Source of the DNA: CAWCXF01 sp963799455
Lineage (GTDB): Bacteria > Pseudomonadota > Alphaproteobacteria > Rhodobacterales > Rhodobacteraceae
Reading direction: 5' to 3'
Assembly (NCBI GenBank): GCA_963799455.1
Contig: CAWCXF010000008.1
Span: forward strand, 1,550,001 to 1,614,000
Length of the DNA: 64,000 nt
Below are positions 17,241 to 25,005 of the stretch, one piece after another. A program made the position numbers and the translations under genes. How positions within the stretch are numbered: the stretch's first letter is position 1; each line of letters starts with the position of its first letter. The notes under the pieces were generated by a model. The model had not been told where the DNA came from. It saw only the letters and a program-made list of their open reading frames with translations, and ran no database searches.

Positions 17241-18278
17241 CTAGCTCCTCATCGAGCGGCGGCGCTGGCGCCAGACGTCGGCCACCACGGCCGCGACGAT
17301 GATCCCGCCCTTGATCATCTCCTGGTAGTAGGCGTCGAGCCGCAGGAACGTGAACCCCGAGATGATGACCCCGAAGATCAGCATCCCGATCGTGGTGCCC
17401 ACGATCGAGCCGCGCCCGCCCGAGAGGCTGACGCCCCCGATCACCGCCATGGCGATGGCGTCGAGCTCGTACATCAGCCCCATGCCCGCCTGCGCCGTGA
17501 GCCCGCGCGCGGCCACCACCATGCCGGCGAGCCCCGCGAGCAGCCCCGCGATGGCGTAGACCATGACGAGGTGGCGCTCGACGTTGATGCCCGACATGCG
17601 CGCCGCGGCCTGGTTGGAGCCGATGGCGTAGGTGTGCTTGCCGTAGACGGTGTACTTCAGGATCAGGTGGAACAGCACCGCGACGGCGAGGAAGATCAGC
17701 ACCGGCGTCATGCCCGAGCCCATGCCCGCGAACTGGTCGGTCGGGAAGCTCACCGGCTGGCCGCGGGTCCACCACTTGGCGATGCCGCGCGCGGTGACCA
17801 TCATGCCGAGCGTGGCGATGAAGGGCGGGATCTTGGTGTAGGCGATCAGCGCCCCGTTGACGACGCCCGCCAGCAGCCCGCAGCCGAGCCCCACCACGAG
17901 CGGCACGATCAGCGGCAGGTCCACCCAGCCCTGCTCGACGAAGACCGCGCGCTCGTAGGTGCCGACCTGCGCGAAGCTCATGGCGATCATCGCCGTGGCG
18001 CCGGCGACCGAGCCGGAGCTGAGGTCGATGCCGCCGGTGATGATGACCTGGGTGACGCCGATGGCGATCACGCCGATCACCGAGACCTGGAGGATCATGA
18101 TCGAGAGCCGCTGTGGGTTCGCCAGGAAGCTCTGTCCCTGGAAGATCCAGCCCAGCAGCTCGAAGATCAGCGCGATCCCGATCAGGCCCAGGAGCGCGTT
18201 GAACTCCACCGGCCACTCGCGCCGCGTCCCCGGTTGCCTCGCCGCGCGCCCCGGCGCGGCAACGGTCGTCTCAGCCAT
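17241..18278 (-). CDS. sugar (probably inositol) ABC transporter permease, CUT2 type
   Basis: A 345-residue inner-membrane permease with about ten hydrophobic segments. It has the family loop GGIDLSSGSVAG (near residue 90) and the coupling-region block AIAMAVIGGVSLSGGRGS that contacts the ATPase. The ATG at 18278 is chosen over an upstream one at 18302 because GGGAGG stands about 9 bases before it. The operon order binding protein, permease, ATPase is normal. A single permease serves three binding-protein genes in this locus. Confidence 0.91.
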   Translation of the reverse strand: MAETTVAAPGRAARQPGTRREWPVEFNALLGLIGIALIFELLGWIFQGQSFLANPQRLSIMILQVSVIGVIAIGVTQVIITGGIDLSSGSVAGATAMIAMSFAQVGTYERAVFVEQGWVDLPLIVPLVVGLGCGLLAGVVNGALIAYTKIPPFIATLGMMVTARGIAKWWTRGQPVSFPTDQFAGMGSGMTPVLIFLAVAVLFHLILKYTVYGKHTYAIGSNQAAARMSGINVERHLVMVYAIAGLLAGLAGMVVAARGLTAQAGMGLMYELDAIAMAVIGGVSLSGGRGSIVGTTIGMLIFGVIISGFTFLRLDAYYQEMIKGGIIVAAVVADVWRQRRRSMRS

Positions 18279-18348
18279 GGCCCGATCCTCCCGATGCGGC
18301 ATGACGGGGCCGGGCCGCGGGGGCCCGACCCTCCGCTCCTCAGCCCGT

Positions 18349-19293
18349 CTACTGGAAGTCGCCGAGGTTCTCGGGCGTCACCAGCTTGAACGGCACCATG
18401 ATCTTCTGCTCGACCTCCTCGCCGGCGGCGAGCTTCATGGCGGCGTCGACCGCGCCGTCGCCCTGTCCCACGGCGTCCTGGAACACGGTCACGTCGAGGT
18501 CGCCCGCGGCGATCGACTGGAGCGCGTCGGGCGTCGCGTCGACGCCGGCGACCACCACCTCGTCCATCGACACGCCCGCGGCCTTCAGCGCCTGGACCGC
18601 GCCGAGCGCCATCTCGTCGTTGTTGGCGACGACCGCGTCGAACTCGATGCCCGAGCTGAGCCAGTTCGACATCAGGTTGGACGCCTCGATCCGCTGCCAC
18701 ATCGCGGTCTGCTCGTCGGCGAGCTGCATGAACGCGCAGTCGGGCGTCGCCATCACGTCCTTGACGGCCTGGGTCCGCAGCCGCGTCGCCTGGTTCGACA
18801 GGTCGCCCAGCATGATGATGACGCTCGCCGGATCCTTGCCCTGCTCCTTGAGCAGCCGGCACACCTCCATGCCCTGCAGGTTGCCCGCGTCGTACTCGTC
18901 GGAGCCGACGAAGGCCTGGTCGTCGGGCAGCGTGTCGATGTTCACCGGCAGGTTGTTGACGTAGACCAGCGGCACGCCGCCGTTCTCCGCGGCGGCGCTC
19001 ATCGCCACCGTCGAGTCGCTGTCCACGGGCGCCACGATCACCGCGTCGAGGCCCGTCGCGACGAAGTTCTCGACCTGGCTCAGCTGCCGGCCGACCTCGC
19101 GCTGCGCGTCCTCGAACTGCAGGTCGGCGCCCGCGGCCTGCGCGCGCTCGGTCATCGCCTCGCGCAGGAGCGTCAGGAAGTTGTCGTCGAAGTTCGACAC
19201 CGCGACGCCCACGTCCTGAGCCGTCGCGGGCGGCCCGACGACGCCCAGCGCCAGGGCCGAGGCGGCCATCATGGCGCGCATTCCGTTCAGCAT
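18349..19293 (-). CDS. sugar ABC transporter periplasmic binding protein (second of three)
   Basis: A 314-residue CUT2 binding protein. The signal peptide ends near PPATAQ, followed by DVGVAVSNFDDNFLTLLRE, VGRQLSQVENF, DAVIVAPVDSDST and NNDEMALGAVQALKAAG. It captures a sugar or cyclitol and delivers it to the permease encoded next door. The start is uncertain: AAAGGA touches the ATG at 19293, which is very close, while the ATG at 19281 has the same site about 14 bases away. It is clearly paralogous to the genes at 19365 and 9806 but has diverged in the ligand region (IVAPVDSDST against IVNPVDTDAT). Confidence 0.9.
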   Translation of the reverse strand: MLNGMRAMMAASALALGVVGPPATAQDVGVAVSNFDDNFLTLLREAMTERAQAAGADLQFEDAQREVGRQLSQVENFVATGLDAVIVAPVDSDSTVAMSAAAENGGVPLVYVNNLPVNIDTLPDDQAFVGSDEYDAGNLQGMEVCRLLKEQGKDPASVIIMLGDLSNQATRLRTQAVKDVMATPDCAFMQLADEQTAMWQRIEASNLMSNWLSSGIEFDAVVANNDEMALGAVQALKAAGVSMDEVVVAGVDATPDALQSIAAGDLDVTVFQDAVGQGDGAVDAAMKLAAGEEVEQKIMVPFKLVTPENLGDFQ

Positions 19294-19364
19294 TCCTTTC
19301 CCCCCATGGGAGCGCCTCTTCGTGAGGCGCCCCGGTCGTCTCTGCATCGGCCGAGTGACCCGCG

Positions 19365-20309
19365 TCAGTTCGACTGCTGGAACTCGGCCATGTTGTCCGG
19401 CGTCACGAGCTGGAAGGGGACGTAGACCTTCTGGTCCACCTCCTCGCCGCGCGCGAGCGAGAGCGCAGCGTCCACCGCGCCCTGGCCCTGGCCGGCGGCG
19501 TCCTGGAACACGGTGACGTCGAGGTCGCCCGCCTCCATCGCCGCCAGCGCGTCCTGCGTCGCGTCCACGCCGCCCACGATCACCTCGTCCATCGACATGC
19601 CGGCGGCCTTCATCGCCTGGACCGCGCCGATCGCCATCTCGTCGTTGTTGGAGACCACCGCGTCGAACTCGACCCCGGCCGAGAGCCAGTTGGTCATCAG
19701 ATCCTGGCCTTCGGTGCGCGACCAGTTGGCCGTCTGCTCCTCGGCGATGGTCATGAAGGAGCACTCGTCGGTGGCGATCACGTCGCGGATGTCCTGGGTG
19801 CGCACCCGCGCGGCCTGGTTCGACAGCTCGCCCATCATCACGACGATGGTGGCGCCCTCGCCCATGCCCTGCTCCTTCAGGAGCCGGCACACCTCCTGGG
19901 TCTCCAGCGTGCCCGACTCGCGCTCGTCGGAGGCCACGAAGGCCTGGTCGTCGGGCAGCTCGTCCACGTTGACGGGCTCGCGGTTGACGTAGACCAGCGG
20001 CACGCCGGCGGCCTCGGCCGCCTGGGTCATCGCGGTGGTGGCGTCGGTGTCCACCGGGTTGACGATGACGGCGTCCACGCCGCCTGCGATGAAGTTCTCG
20101 ATCTGGTTAAGCTGCTTGCCCACGTCGTTCTGCGCGTCCTCGACCTGGATCTCCACCCCGTCGAGGCCTGAGGCGTAGTCCACCATGCCGTTCCTGAGCA
20201 CGGTCAGGAAGTTGTCGTCGAACACCGCCATCGAGACGCCGATGGTCTCGGCCATCGCCGTGGTGGAGAGCATCGACGCGATGCCCGCCGCGATCAGGGT
20301 CTTCCTCAT
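19365..20309 (-). CDS. sugar ABC transporter periplasmic binding protein (third of three)
   Basis: A 314-residue CUT2 binding protein with signal peptide MRKTLIAAGIASMLSTTAMA, then ETIGVSMAVFDDNF, VGKQLNQIENF, DAVIVNPVDTDATT and NNDEMAIGAVQAMKAAG. It is the first gene of the transport part of the operon, 72 bases before its paralog. It is closer in pattern to the frameshifted copy at 9806 than to the middle one. The likely ligand is myo-inositol, from the surrounding genes; the sequence itself does not prove that. Upstream lies a short 15-bp tandem repeat. Confidence 0.91.
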   Translation of the reverse strand: MRKTLIAAGIASMLSTTAMAETIGVSMAVFDDNFLTVLRNGMVDYASGLDGVEIQVEDAQNDVGKQLNQIENFIAGGVDAVIVNPVDTDATTAMTQAAEAAGVPLVYVNREPVNVDELPDDQAFVASDERESGTLETQEVCRLLKEQGMGEGATIVVMMGELSNQAARVRTQDIRDVIATDECSFMTIAEEQTANWSRTEGQDLMTNWLSAGVEFDAVVSNNDEMAIGAVQAMKAAGMSMDEVIVGGVDATQDALAAMEAGDLDVTVFQDAAGQGQGAVDAALSLARGEEVDQKVYVPFQLVTPDNMAEFQQSN

Positions 20310-20324
20310 TGCGTTCCTCCCTTG

Positions 20325-20365
20325 GGGTGTCCGGCCTCTGGGTGTCCGGCCTCTGGGTGTCTGGC
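20325..20365. repeat. 15-bp tandem repeat, nearly three copies
   Basis: The unit gggtgtccggcctct is present twice exactly (20325-20339, 20340-20354) and a third time in part with one mismatch. It lies in the 100-bp gap between the binding-protein gene and the iolI-like gene, in the leader of the transport genes. Confidence 0.85.
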
Positions 20366-20409
20366 GCCCCCCGAGGGTCGCGCCGGGCCGATGTCGATGG
20401 ACTCGTCGC

Positions 20410-21240
20410 TCACGCCCCCGCCTTCTCGGTGCGGGCGGCCGTGGCCTCGTTCAGATGCCCGATGGAGCGCCGCAGGGCGGCCTCGGGGTCGGCCAGGGCG
20501 TGCACCTGCGGCGAGAACGCCTCGATGGAGATCGGCCCGCGGTAGCCCGCCTCGCGCAGCCGGGCCACCTGCCCGGCGTTGCCGAGGCGGTCGCGCCCGT
20601 CCACGAGGACGCGGTGCTCGTCGCGCATCGCGGGAACCGCGAGGCCCGGGTCCACGACGCCCGAGACGTGGACGATCCCCGTGTGCTCCGGGAAGAGCGG
20701 CCCGCCGCCCGCGAGGTGGTGGTGGAAGGTGTCGTGCACGAGGCGGAAGCGATCCGTCGCGCCGAGCCCCTCGATCGCCTCGACCACCTCGGCCTTGCCG
20801 CGCAGCGAGGACGTCTCGAAGCCGAGCGGCTCCACGAGCGCGACCAGATCGGTGCCGTCGAGCATCGGCCGGATCGCGGCCAGCGCCCTGCGCAGCGCGT
20901 CGCGGCGCTCGTTCTCCTCCGTGCCACGGCCGTCGTTGCGCGGGATCAGGCTGATCGTCTCCGCGCCGCAGGCCATGGCGGCCCCGACCAGGGTGACGAC
21001 CTCTTCGCGCACCGCGTCGGACCAGGCGTTGAACGGGTAGACCTGAGAGAGCCCGACGATCCGCAGGCCGCGCTCGGCCGCCGCGTCCCGCACCGCCTCC
21101 GGCGCCGCCCCGTCGAAGAGCGGCCGGCCGAGGTCGCCGCGCAGCTCCACGCCGACGTAGCCGAGCGAGGCGGCGAGCGCGAGGAGGTCCATGGCGCCGA
21201 GGCCCGGCACGGTCATCTGGTTGATCGCGATCGGCAGCAT
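20410..21240 (-). CDS. iolI: IolI-like TIM-barrel isomerase
   Basis: A 276-residue sugar phosphate isomerase/epimerase family protein. Metal-binding blocks typical of IolI and its relatives are visible: ALVEPLGFETSS, RLVHDTFHHHLAGGG, HVSGVVDP and the C-terminal GPISIEAFSPQ. IolI interconverts 2-keto- and 1-keto-inositols. The identity is inferred from fold and position, and other epimerases share the fold. The ATG at 21240 is chosen because GGGAGGG precedes it and the family starts there; an upstream ATG at 21336 would place 32 low-complexity residues in front and span the operator. It is the first gene downstream of the regulator. Confidence 0.78.
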   Translation of the reverse strand: MLPIAINQMTVPGLGAMDLLALAASLGYVGVELRGDLGRPLFDGAAPEAVRDAAAERGLRIVGLSQVYPFNAWSDAVREEVVTLVGAAMACGAETISLIPRNDGRGTEENERRDALRRALAAIRPMLDGTDLVALVEPLGFETSSLRGKAEVVEAIEGLGATDRFRLVHDTFHHHLAGGGPLFPEHTGIVHVSGVVDPGLAVPAMRDEHRVLVDGRDRLGNAGQVARLREAGYRGPISIEAFSPQVHALADPEAALRRSIGHLNEATAARTEKAGA

Positions 21241-21305
21241 GATCCCTCCCGACGGCGACGCCTTCGCGGCCCCACGGGCCCGGCGTTCTCTTCGTCCGTC
21301 GAAAT

Positions 21306-21319
21306 GGAACGTATATTCC
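21306..21319. promoter_or_regulatory. predicted RpiR/IolR operator, upstream of the iolI-like gene
   Basis: The sequence GGAACGTATATTCC (GGAATATACGTTCC on the coding strand) has inverted ends GGAAY/RTTCC. It lies between the regulator stop (21350) and the iolI-like start (21240). An almost identical element lies upstream of the regulator itself. The two copies and their position suggest the binding site of the local RpiR-type regulator, controlling the long iol transcript. Confidence 0.6.
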
Positions 21320-21349
21320 GTCACGACGGCGCGCAAGCGGAAAGTTGGC

Positions 21350-22177
21350 TCAGGACGCTCTCCTCGCCGTGCCGACCGCGACCGCGAGGGTGGCGGCGAG
21401 CGACAGCGTGGCCGAGAGGGGCCTGAACGCGCCCACGTCCACCTCGCGCACCGTCAGGGTCTCGCCCGGCAGGTCCCGGATCGGGCTGCCGAGCCCGTCG
21501 GTGACGCCGACGACGGGGGCGCCGACCTGCGCCGCGCGGCGCGCGAGGGCCACGGTCTCGGCCGAGTAGGGCGTGAAGGTGATGGCGATCAGCGCGTCGC
21601 CCGCGCGCAGAAGATGGGGGTGGGCCAGCCCCGCGACGCCGCTGTGGAGGGCCACGGGGATCCCCATCCGCTCGAAGACGTAGGCGAGGTAGCTCGCGGC
21701 GGGGAAGGAGCGGCGCAGCCCGACGACGTGGATGACGGCCGCGTCGCGCAGGAGGGCCACGGCCCGGTCGAGCCCCGCGTAGTCCAGCGTCTCGACGAGG
21801 AGCGAGAGCGACTTGTGCCCGGCCTCCACGAAGTCCCCCAGGAGGTGGCCCGCGCCACCGTCCAGCCGTCTCAGCGCCTCGAGCCGCGTCGCGTAGTCGG
21901 GCCGGCCGGTCGCGTAGGCCTCGCGGTAGAGCCGCTGCATCTCCGAGAAGCCCGAGAAGCCCAGGGCCTGGCAGAAGCGCATGAAGGCCGAGGGCTGCAC
22001 GCCGGCGCCCTGCGCCAGCTCCGCCACGGTCGAGACGGCGATCCTCTCAGGGCTCGCCAGCACGTGCTCGGCGCATTGCCGCAGCCGCTTCGGGAGCGCG
22101 TCCGAGACCGCGAGGATGCGCTCCCTCAGCTCCTCGACGGATCGAGGCGCCCGCGCGCTCGGCTCGACCTGCGCCAT
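21350..22177 (-). CDS. RpiR-family transcriptional regulator of the inositol cluster
   Basis: A 275-residue cytoplasmic regulator. The N-terminal winged helix of RpiR type spans about residues 12-90 (SVEELRERILAV, then VSTVAELAQGAGVQPSAFMR as the recognition region), and a C-terminal SIS sugar-binding domain spans about 120-260 (VIHVVGLRRSFPAA, ITFTPYSAETV). RpiR proteins of this sort control inositol genes in alphaproteobacteria and respond to a phosphorylated pathway intermediate. The ATG at 22177 has GGAGGG upstream. The ATG at 22243 would lie inside the predicted operator, so the shorter form is preferred. Likely autoregulated. Confidence 0.88.
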   Translation of the reverse strand: MAQVEPSARAPRSVEELRERILAVSDALPKRLRQCAEHVLASPERIAVSTVAELAQGAGVQPSAFMRFCQALGFSGFSEMQRLYREAYATGRPDYATRLEALRRLDGGAGHLLGDFVEAGHKSLSLLVETLDYAGLDRAVALLRDAAVIHVVGLRRSFPAASYLAYVFERMGIPVALHSGVAGLAHPHLLRAGDALIAITFTPYSAETVALARRAAQVGAPVVGVTDGLGSPIRDLPGETLTVREVDVGAFRPLSATLSLAATLAVAVGTARRAS

Positions 22178-22232
22178 CCCTCCCTCCGTGCCCGGTCTGC
22201 GGCGCCCCGCCCCGGGGACATCATCCACATGC

Positions 22233-22246
22233 GGAACGAACATTCC
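22233..22246. promoter_or_regulatory. predicted RpiR/IolR operator, upstream of the regulator gene
   Basis: The sequence GGAACGAACATTCC (GGAATGTTCGTTCC on the coding strand) shares GGAAY-N4-RTTCC with the site at 21306-21319. It sits about 56 bases before the regulator start, overlapping a possible -10 region (GAATGT) that follows TTGCCC by 18 bases. The placement suits autorepression. Confidence 0.6.
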
Positions 22247-22331
22247 ACCCCGTTCCCAGAATGGGGCAACCGGCGGGCCCTCGGGATCGACGGCGGGTCG
22301 GGGCGGGAGGGCGAGCCGTCGGCCCCCGGCC

Positions 22332-23504
22332 TCAGCGATAGTCCACCCAGACGCCCCCCCGATCGGCCGAGCGCACGCAGTTCTCGACCCAGCGCACGCC
22401 CTCGACGCCCGCCGAGGCGTCCGGATAGCGCAGCGAGGCCAGCCGCTCCCGGTCGCCCCGGTCGGACGCCTCCATGGCGATGGCGAAGCGGTCGTAGAGG
22501 TTGGCCCAGGCCTCGAAGAGGCCCTCGGCGTGGCCCGTGCCGACGCGGTCCTCCGCCAGCGCCGCGGGGTGGAGGTAGTCCATGCCGCGCTCGAGGATGC
22601 GCGCGGGCTCGCCCTGCACCTCGAAGGAGAGCTGGTTGGGGCGCTCGTCCCACCACTCGACGCTGGCCCGCGACCCCACGATCCGCACCTTCTGGCCGTG
22701 CATCGCGCCCGCGTTCACGGCGCTCGTCCACACGGTGCCGAAGGCGCCATTGTCGTACTCCATCAGGGTCACGGCGTTGTCCTCCAGCGGCGCCCGGCTC
22801 CTCACGAAGCTCTGCCGGGCGCAGAGGAGCCGCGCGATCCGCAAGTGCGGCAGGATGGCCTGGGAGATGTAGAGGGGGTGCGTGCCGAGGTCGCCCAGCA
22901 CGTAGCTCGGGCCCGCGAAGCGCGGATCGACGCGCCAGCGCACGGCGGGGTTCGCCTCCTCGACGGGCGCGCTGTGGAAGCCGTGCGCGAACTGGAGGTT
23001 GACGAGGCGGATCTCGCCCAGCTCGCCCGCCGCCACCATCGCGCGCGCCTGCTCGATCATCTGGTGGCCCGAGTAGCCGTAGGTCACGCCGACGACCTTG
23101 CCGCGGGCCTCGGCCAGCGCGCGCAGCTCCTCGGCCTCGGCCGTGGTGAAGCACAGCGGCTTCTCGCACACGACGTGCAGGTCGTGCTCGAGCGCCGCGC
23201 GGGCGATCTCGTGATGCGTGTCGTTGGGCGTGGCGATCGAGACGGCGCGGATCCCGTCGGGCCGCTCGGCCTCCGCCGCGAACAGGGCGCGGTGGTCGGG
23301 GTGGCAGCGCTCGGGCTCGAGCCCCAGCTCGACGCCGAAGGCGCGCCCGCGCTCGGGGTCGAGGTCGAGGGCCCCCGCCACCAGCTCGAAGGCGCGGTCG
23401 CGCAGCGCGGCGCAGCGGTGGACGTAGCCGATCTGGCTGCCCCGCCCGCCCCCCACCATCGCCCAGCGGATCGGCGCGGCCGTCCTCCTTTCGCCCTGGA
23501 TCAT
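22332..23504 (-). CDS. Gfo/Idh/MocA dehydrogenase, inositol-cluster member
   Basis: A 390-residue NAD(P)-dependent dehydrogenase, longer than the IolG type. It has WAMVGGGRGSQIG at the N-terminus, VSIATPNDTHHEIA, VVCEKPLCFTTAEA and a GDLGTHPLY block in the catalytic region, ending in GVWVDYR. This subgroup is commonly found beside inositol and rhamnose genes; a scyllo-inositol or related substrate is plausible but not shown. Its ATG at 23504 overlaps the end of the upstream isomerase gene by four bases (ATGA), and GGAGGGG precedes it. Confidence 0.86.
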   Translation of the reverse strand: MIQGERRTAAPIRWAMVGGGRGSQIGYVHRCAALRDRAFELVAGALDLDPERGRAFGVELGLEPERCHPDHRALFAAEAERPDGIRAVSIATPNDTHHEIARAALEHDLHVVCEKPLCFTTAEAEELRALAEARGKVVGVTYGYSGHQMIEQARAMVAAGELGEIRLVNLQFAHGFHSAPVEEANPAVRWRVDPRFAGPSYVLGDLGTHPLYISQAILPHLRIARLLCARQSFVRSRAPLEDNAVTLMEYDNGAFGTVWTSAVNAGAMHGQKVRIVGSRASVEWWDERPNQLSFEVQGEPARILERGMDYLHPAALAEDRVGTGHAEGLFEAWANLYDRFAIAMEASDRGDRERLASLRYPDASAGVEGVRWVENCVRSADRGGVWVDYR

Positions 23505-24453
23505 CGCTGCCCCTCCATCGGCACCGCGTCAAGGAACCCCACGCTTCTCGGATAGTCGAGGCTCGCCCTCACGTCGGCGAGGCCGCCGCCCACGCCTCGC
23601 GGGTCGCGCTCCTGCTCGATCGTGACGAAGCCCTCGCGGCCCGGCCGGTCGAGGAGGGCGCGCACCGCCGGGTCGTCGATCGCGCCGCGCCCGATGGGCT
23701 GCACCACGCCCTGCGCGCAGGCCTCGAAGAACCGGATCCGCTCGCCCGTCACGCTTCGGAGCACGTCCCCGGCGATGTCCTCGAAGTGGGGGCGGTCGCG
23801 GCGGCCGGCTTGGCGCTCCAGCGCCACCAGGGGATCGAGGCCGGCGTAGTGCAGGTGGCCGGTGTCGAGGCAGAGGCCGGCGAGGTCGGGGGGGACGTCG
23901 CCGGCGATGCGCTCGATCTCGTCGGCGAACTCGATGGGCCCCCCGGCATGGGGGTGGATGACGGCGCGCACGCCGTGGCGGTCGCGCGCGAGCTCCGCGA
24001 TCGCCCGGATGTTGGCGATCACGCCCGGCCGGTCCTCGTAGGGCAGGGGAGGGGCGTGGTCGGCGCGCCCGGCGGCGTGGCCGCGCCCGTCGTGGCCCCA
24101 GTCCATCACGGTGAGGTAGGGCGCGGGGTGGCGCTGCCCCGGGCGCGTCGCCGGCCGGGGCGGGCGCGAGATCGAGGCGCAGATCTCGTCGCTCTGGCGC
24201 AGGAGGGCGTCCCGGTTGGCCGGCGCCAGCAGGTCGTCGAAGATGGTCCCGGCGACGATGAACAGCCCCGTCGGTCGAGGGCCTCGGTCATCACCCCGGG
24301 ATCGAGCGGCATGTGGCCGTAGGGCCCGAGCTCCAGCCCGCCGAAGCCCGCCGCGGCGGGCTCGTCGAGCACCCGCTCCCAGGGCAGCAGGTGCGGGTTG
24401 CGCAAGTCGTCCACGCCCCAGCAGCAGGGTGCGGTGGCGATGGTGACGCTCAT
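23501..24453 (-). pseudogene. sugar phosphate isomerase/epimerase, interrupted by a frameshift
   Basis: A TIM-barrel sugar isomerase in two frames. The first, from an ATG at 24453 with GAGAGGAGCG upstream, gives TIATAPCCWGVDDLRNPHLL through LELGPYGHMPLDPGVMTEAL. The second continues GLFIVAGTIFDDLLAPANRD to the C-terminus, including VIHPHAGGPIEF and LCLDTGHLHYAG. The switch falls near 24268, where one base seems to be missing (DRRG then LFIV). Repaired, the protein would be about 317 residues, normal for the family. It is followed by an ATGA overlap with a Gfo dehydrogenase gene. Either a recent mutation or a sequence error. Confidence 0.78.
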
Positions 24454-24594
24454 GTCTCGACGCTCCTCTCCGCCTCCCGCATGGCTGAGGGAGCGTGGCT
24501 GGGGTCGTCCCCCCTGACAACCCCTGCGACATCGCGCCGATCGAGCGGCGGCCGCCATGTGCGGGCTCGCTCGTCATGGCCGCCGATGGCGAGG

Positions 24595-24902
24595 GGGAGG
24601 CGCGCCCCGCGACGGCGGTGGCGCTGCCCGAGCCGGTGACGCCCACCGGGCCGATGACGCCCACCGGGCCGATGTCGAGCGGCTCCCGGGCCGCCGGGTC
24701 GGCGCCGCCGGCGATGGTCTCGGCCGCGAGGAGGCCGTGGGCGGTGGCGAAGCGCTCCGGCGCCTCGGCCGAGGCAGCGCGCGTTGCCTCGGCCGAGGAC
24801 GGCGAAGCCCCCGCCGCGGGCACGGCCCTCGCGGCGCTCGTTCTCGATGACCTGCGCGCGGAACGAGCGGACGACGGCCTGCGCGGTGGCGAGGCGGAGG
24901 GG
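24595..24902 (-). pseudogene. N-terminal and middle remnants of a second iolD
   Basis: Two consecutive pieces of an IolD-like protein lie on the minus strand. At 24902-24776: LRLATAQAVVRSFRAQVIEN, then GGFAVLGRGNA, matching the IolD start (FGHGNVA). At 24763-24595, in another frame: ERFATAHGLLAAET, then GVTGSGSATAVAGRA, matching IolD residues about 280-330 (FAEAHRIPVAET, GVTGSTAANERA). Roughly 230 residues between them are deleted, and an 18-bp duplication (gacgcccaccgggccgat, twice) lies in the second piece. The missing C-terminal part corresponds to the remnant at 7107-7826. Confidence 0.65.
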
Positions 24903-25005
24903 CCTGCCCGGTCGTGCCGCCTCCCCTCGACGGCCGGCGATTGCCACCCGTCCAGGCCCTGCGCTACCTCTCCTGCATCGGGTTGCGAAGGACGCGGGGG
25001 CCTCG

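Noticed and set aside
24454..25005. Possible separate regulator gene between the divergent dehydrogenase and the isomerase
   Set aside because: The minus-strand translation matches pieces of IolD, not a regulator.
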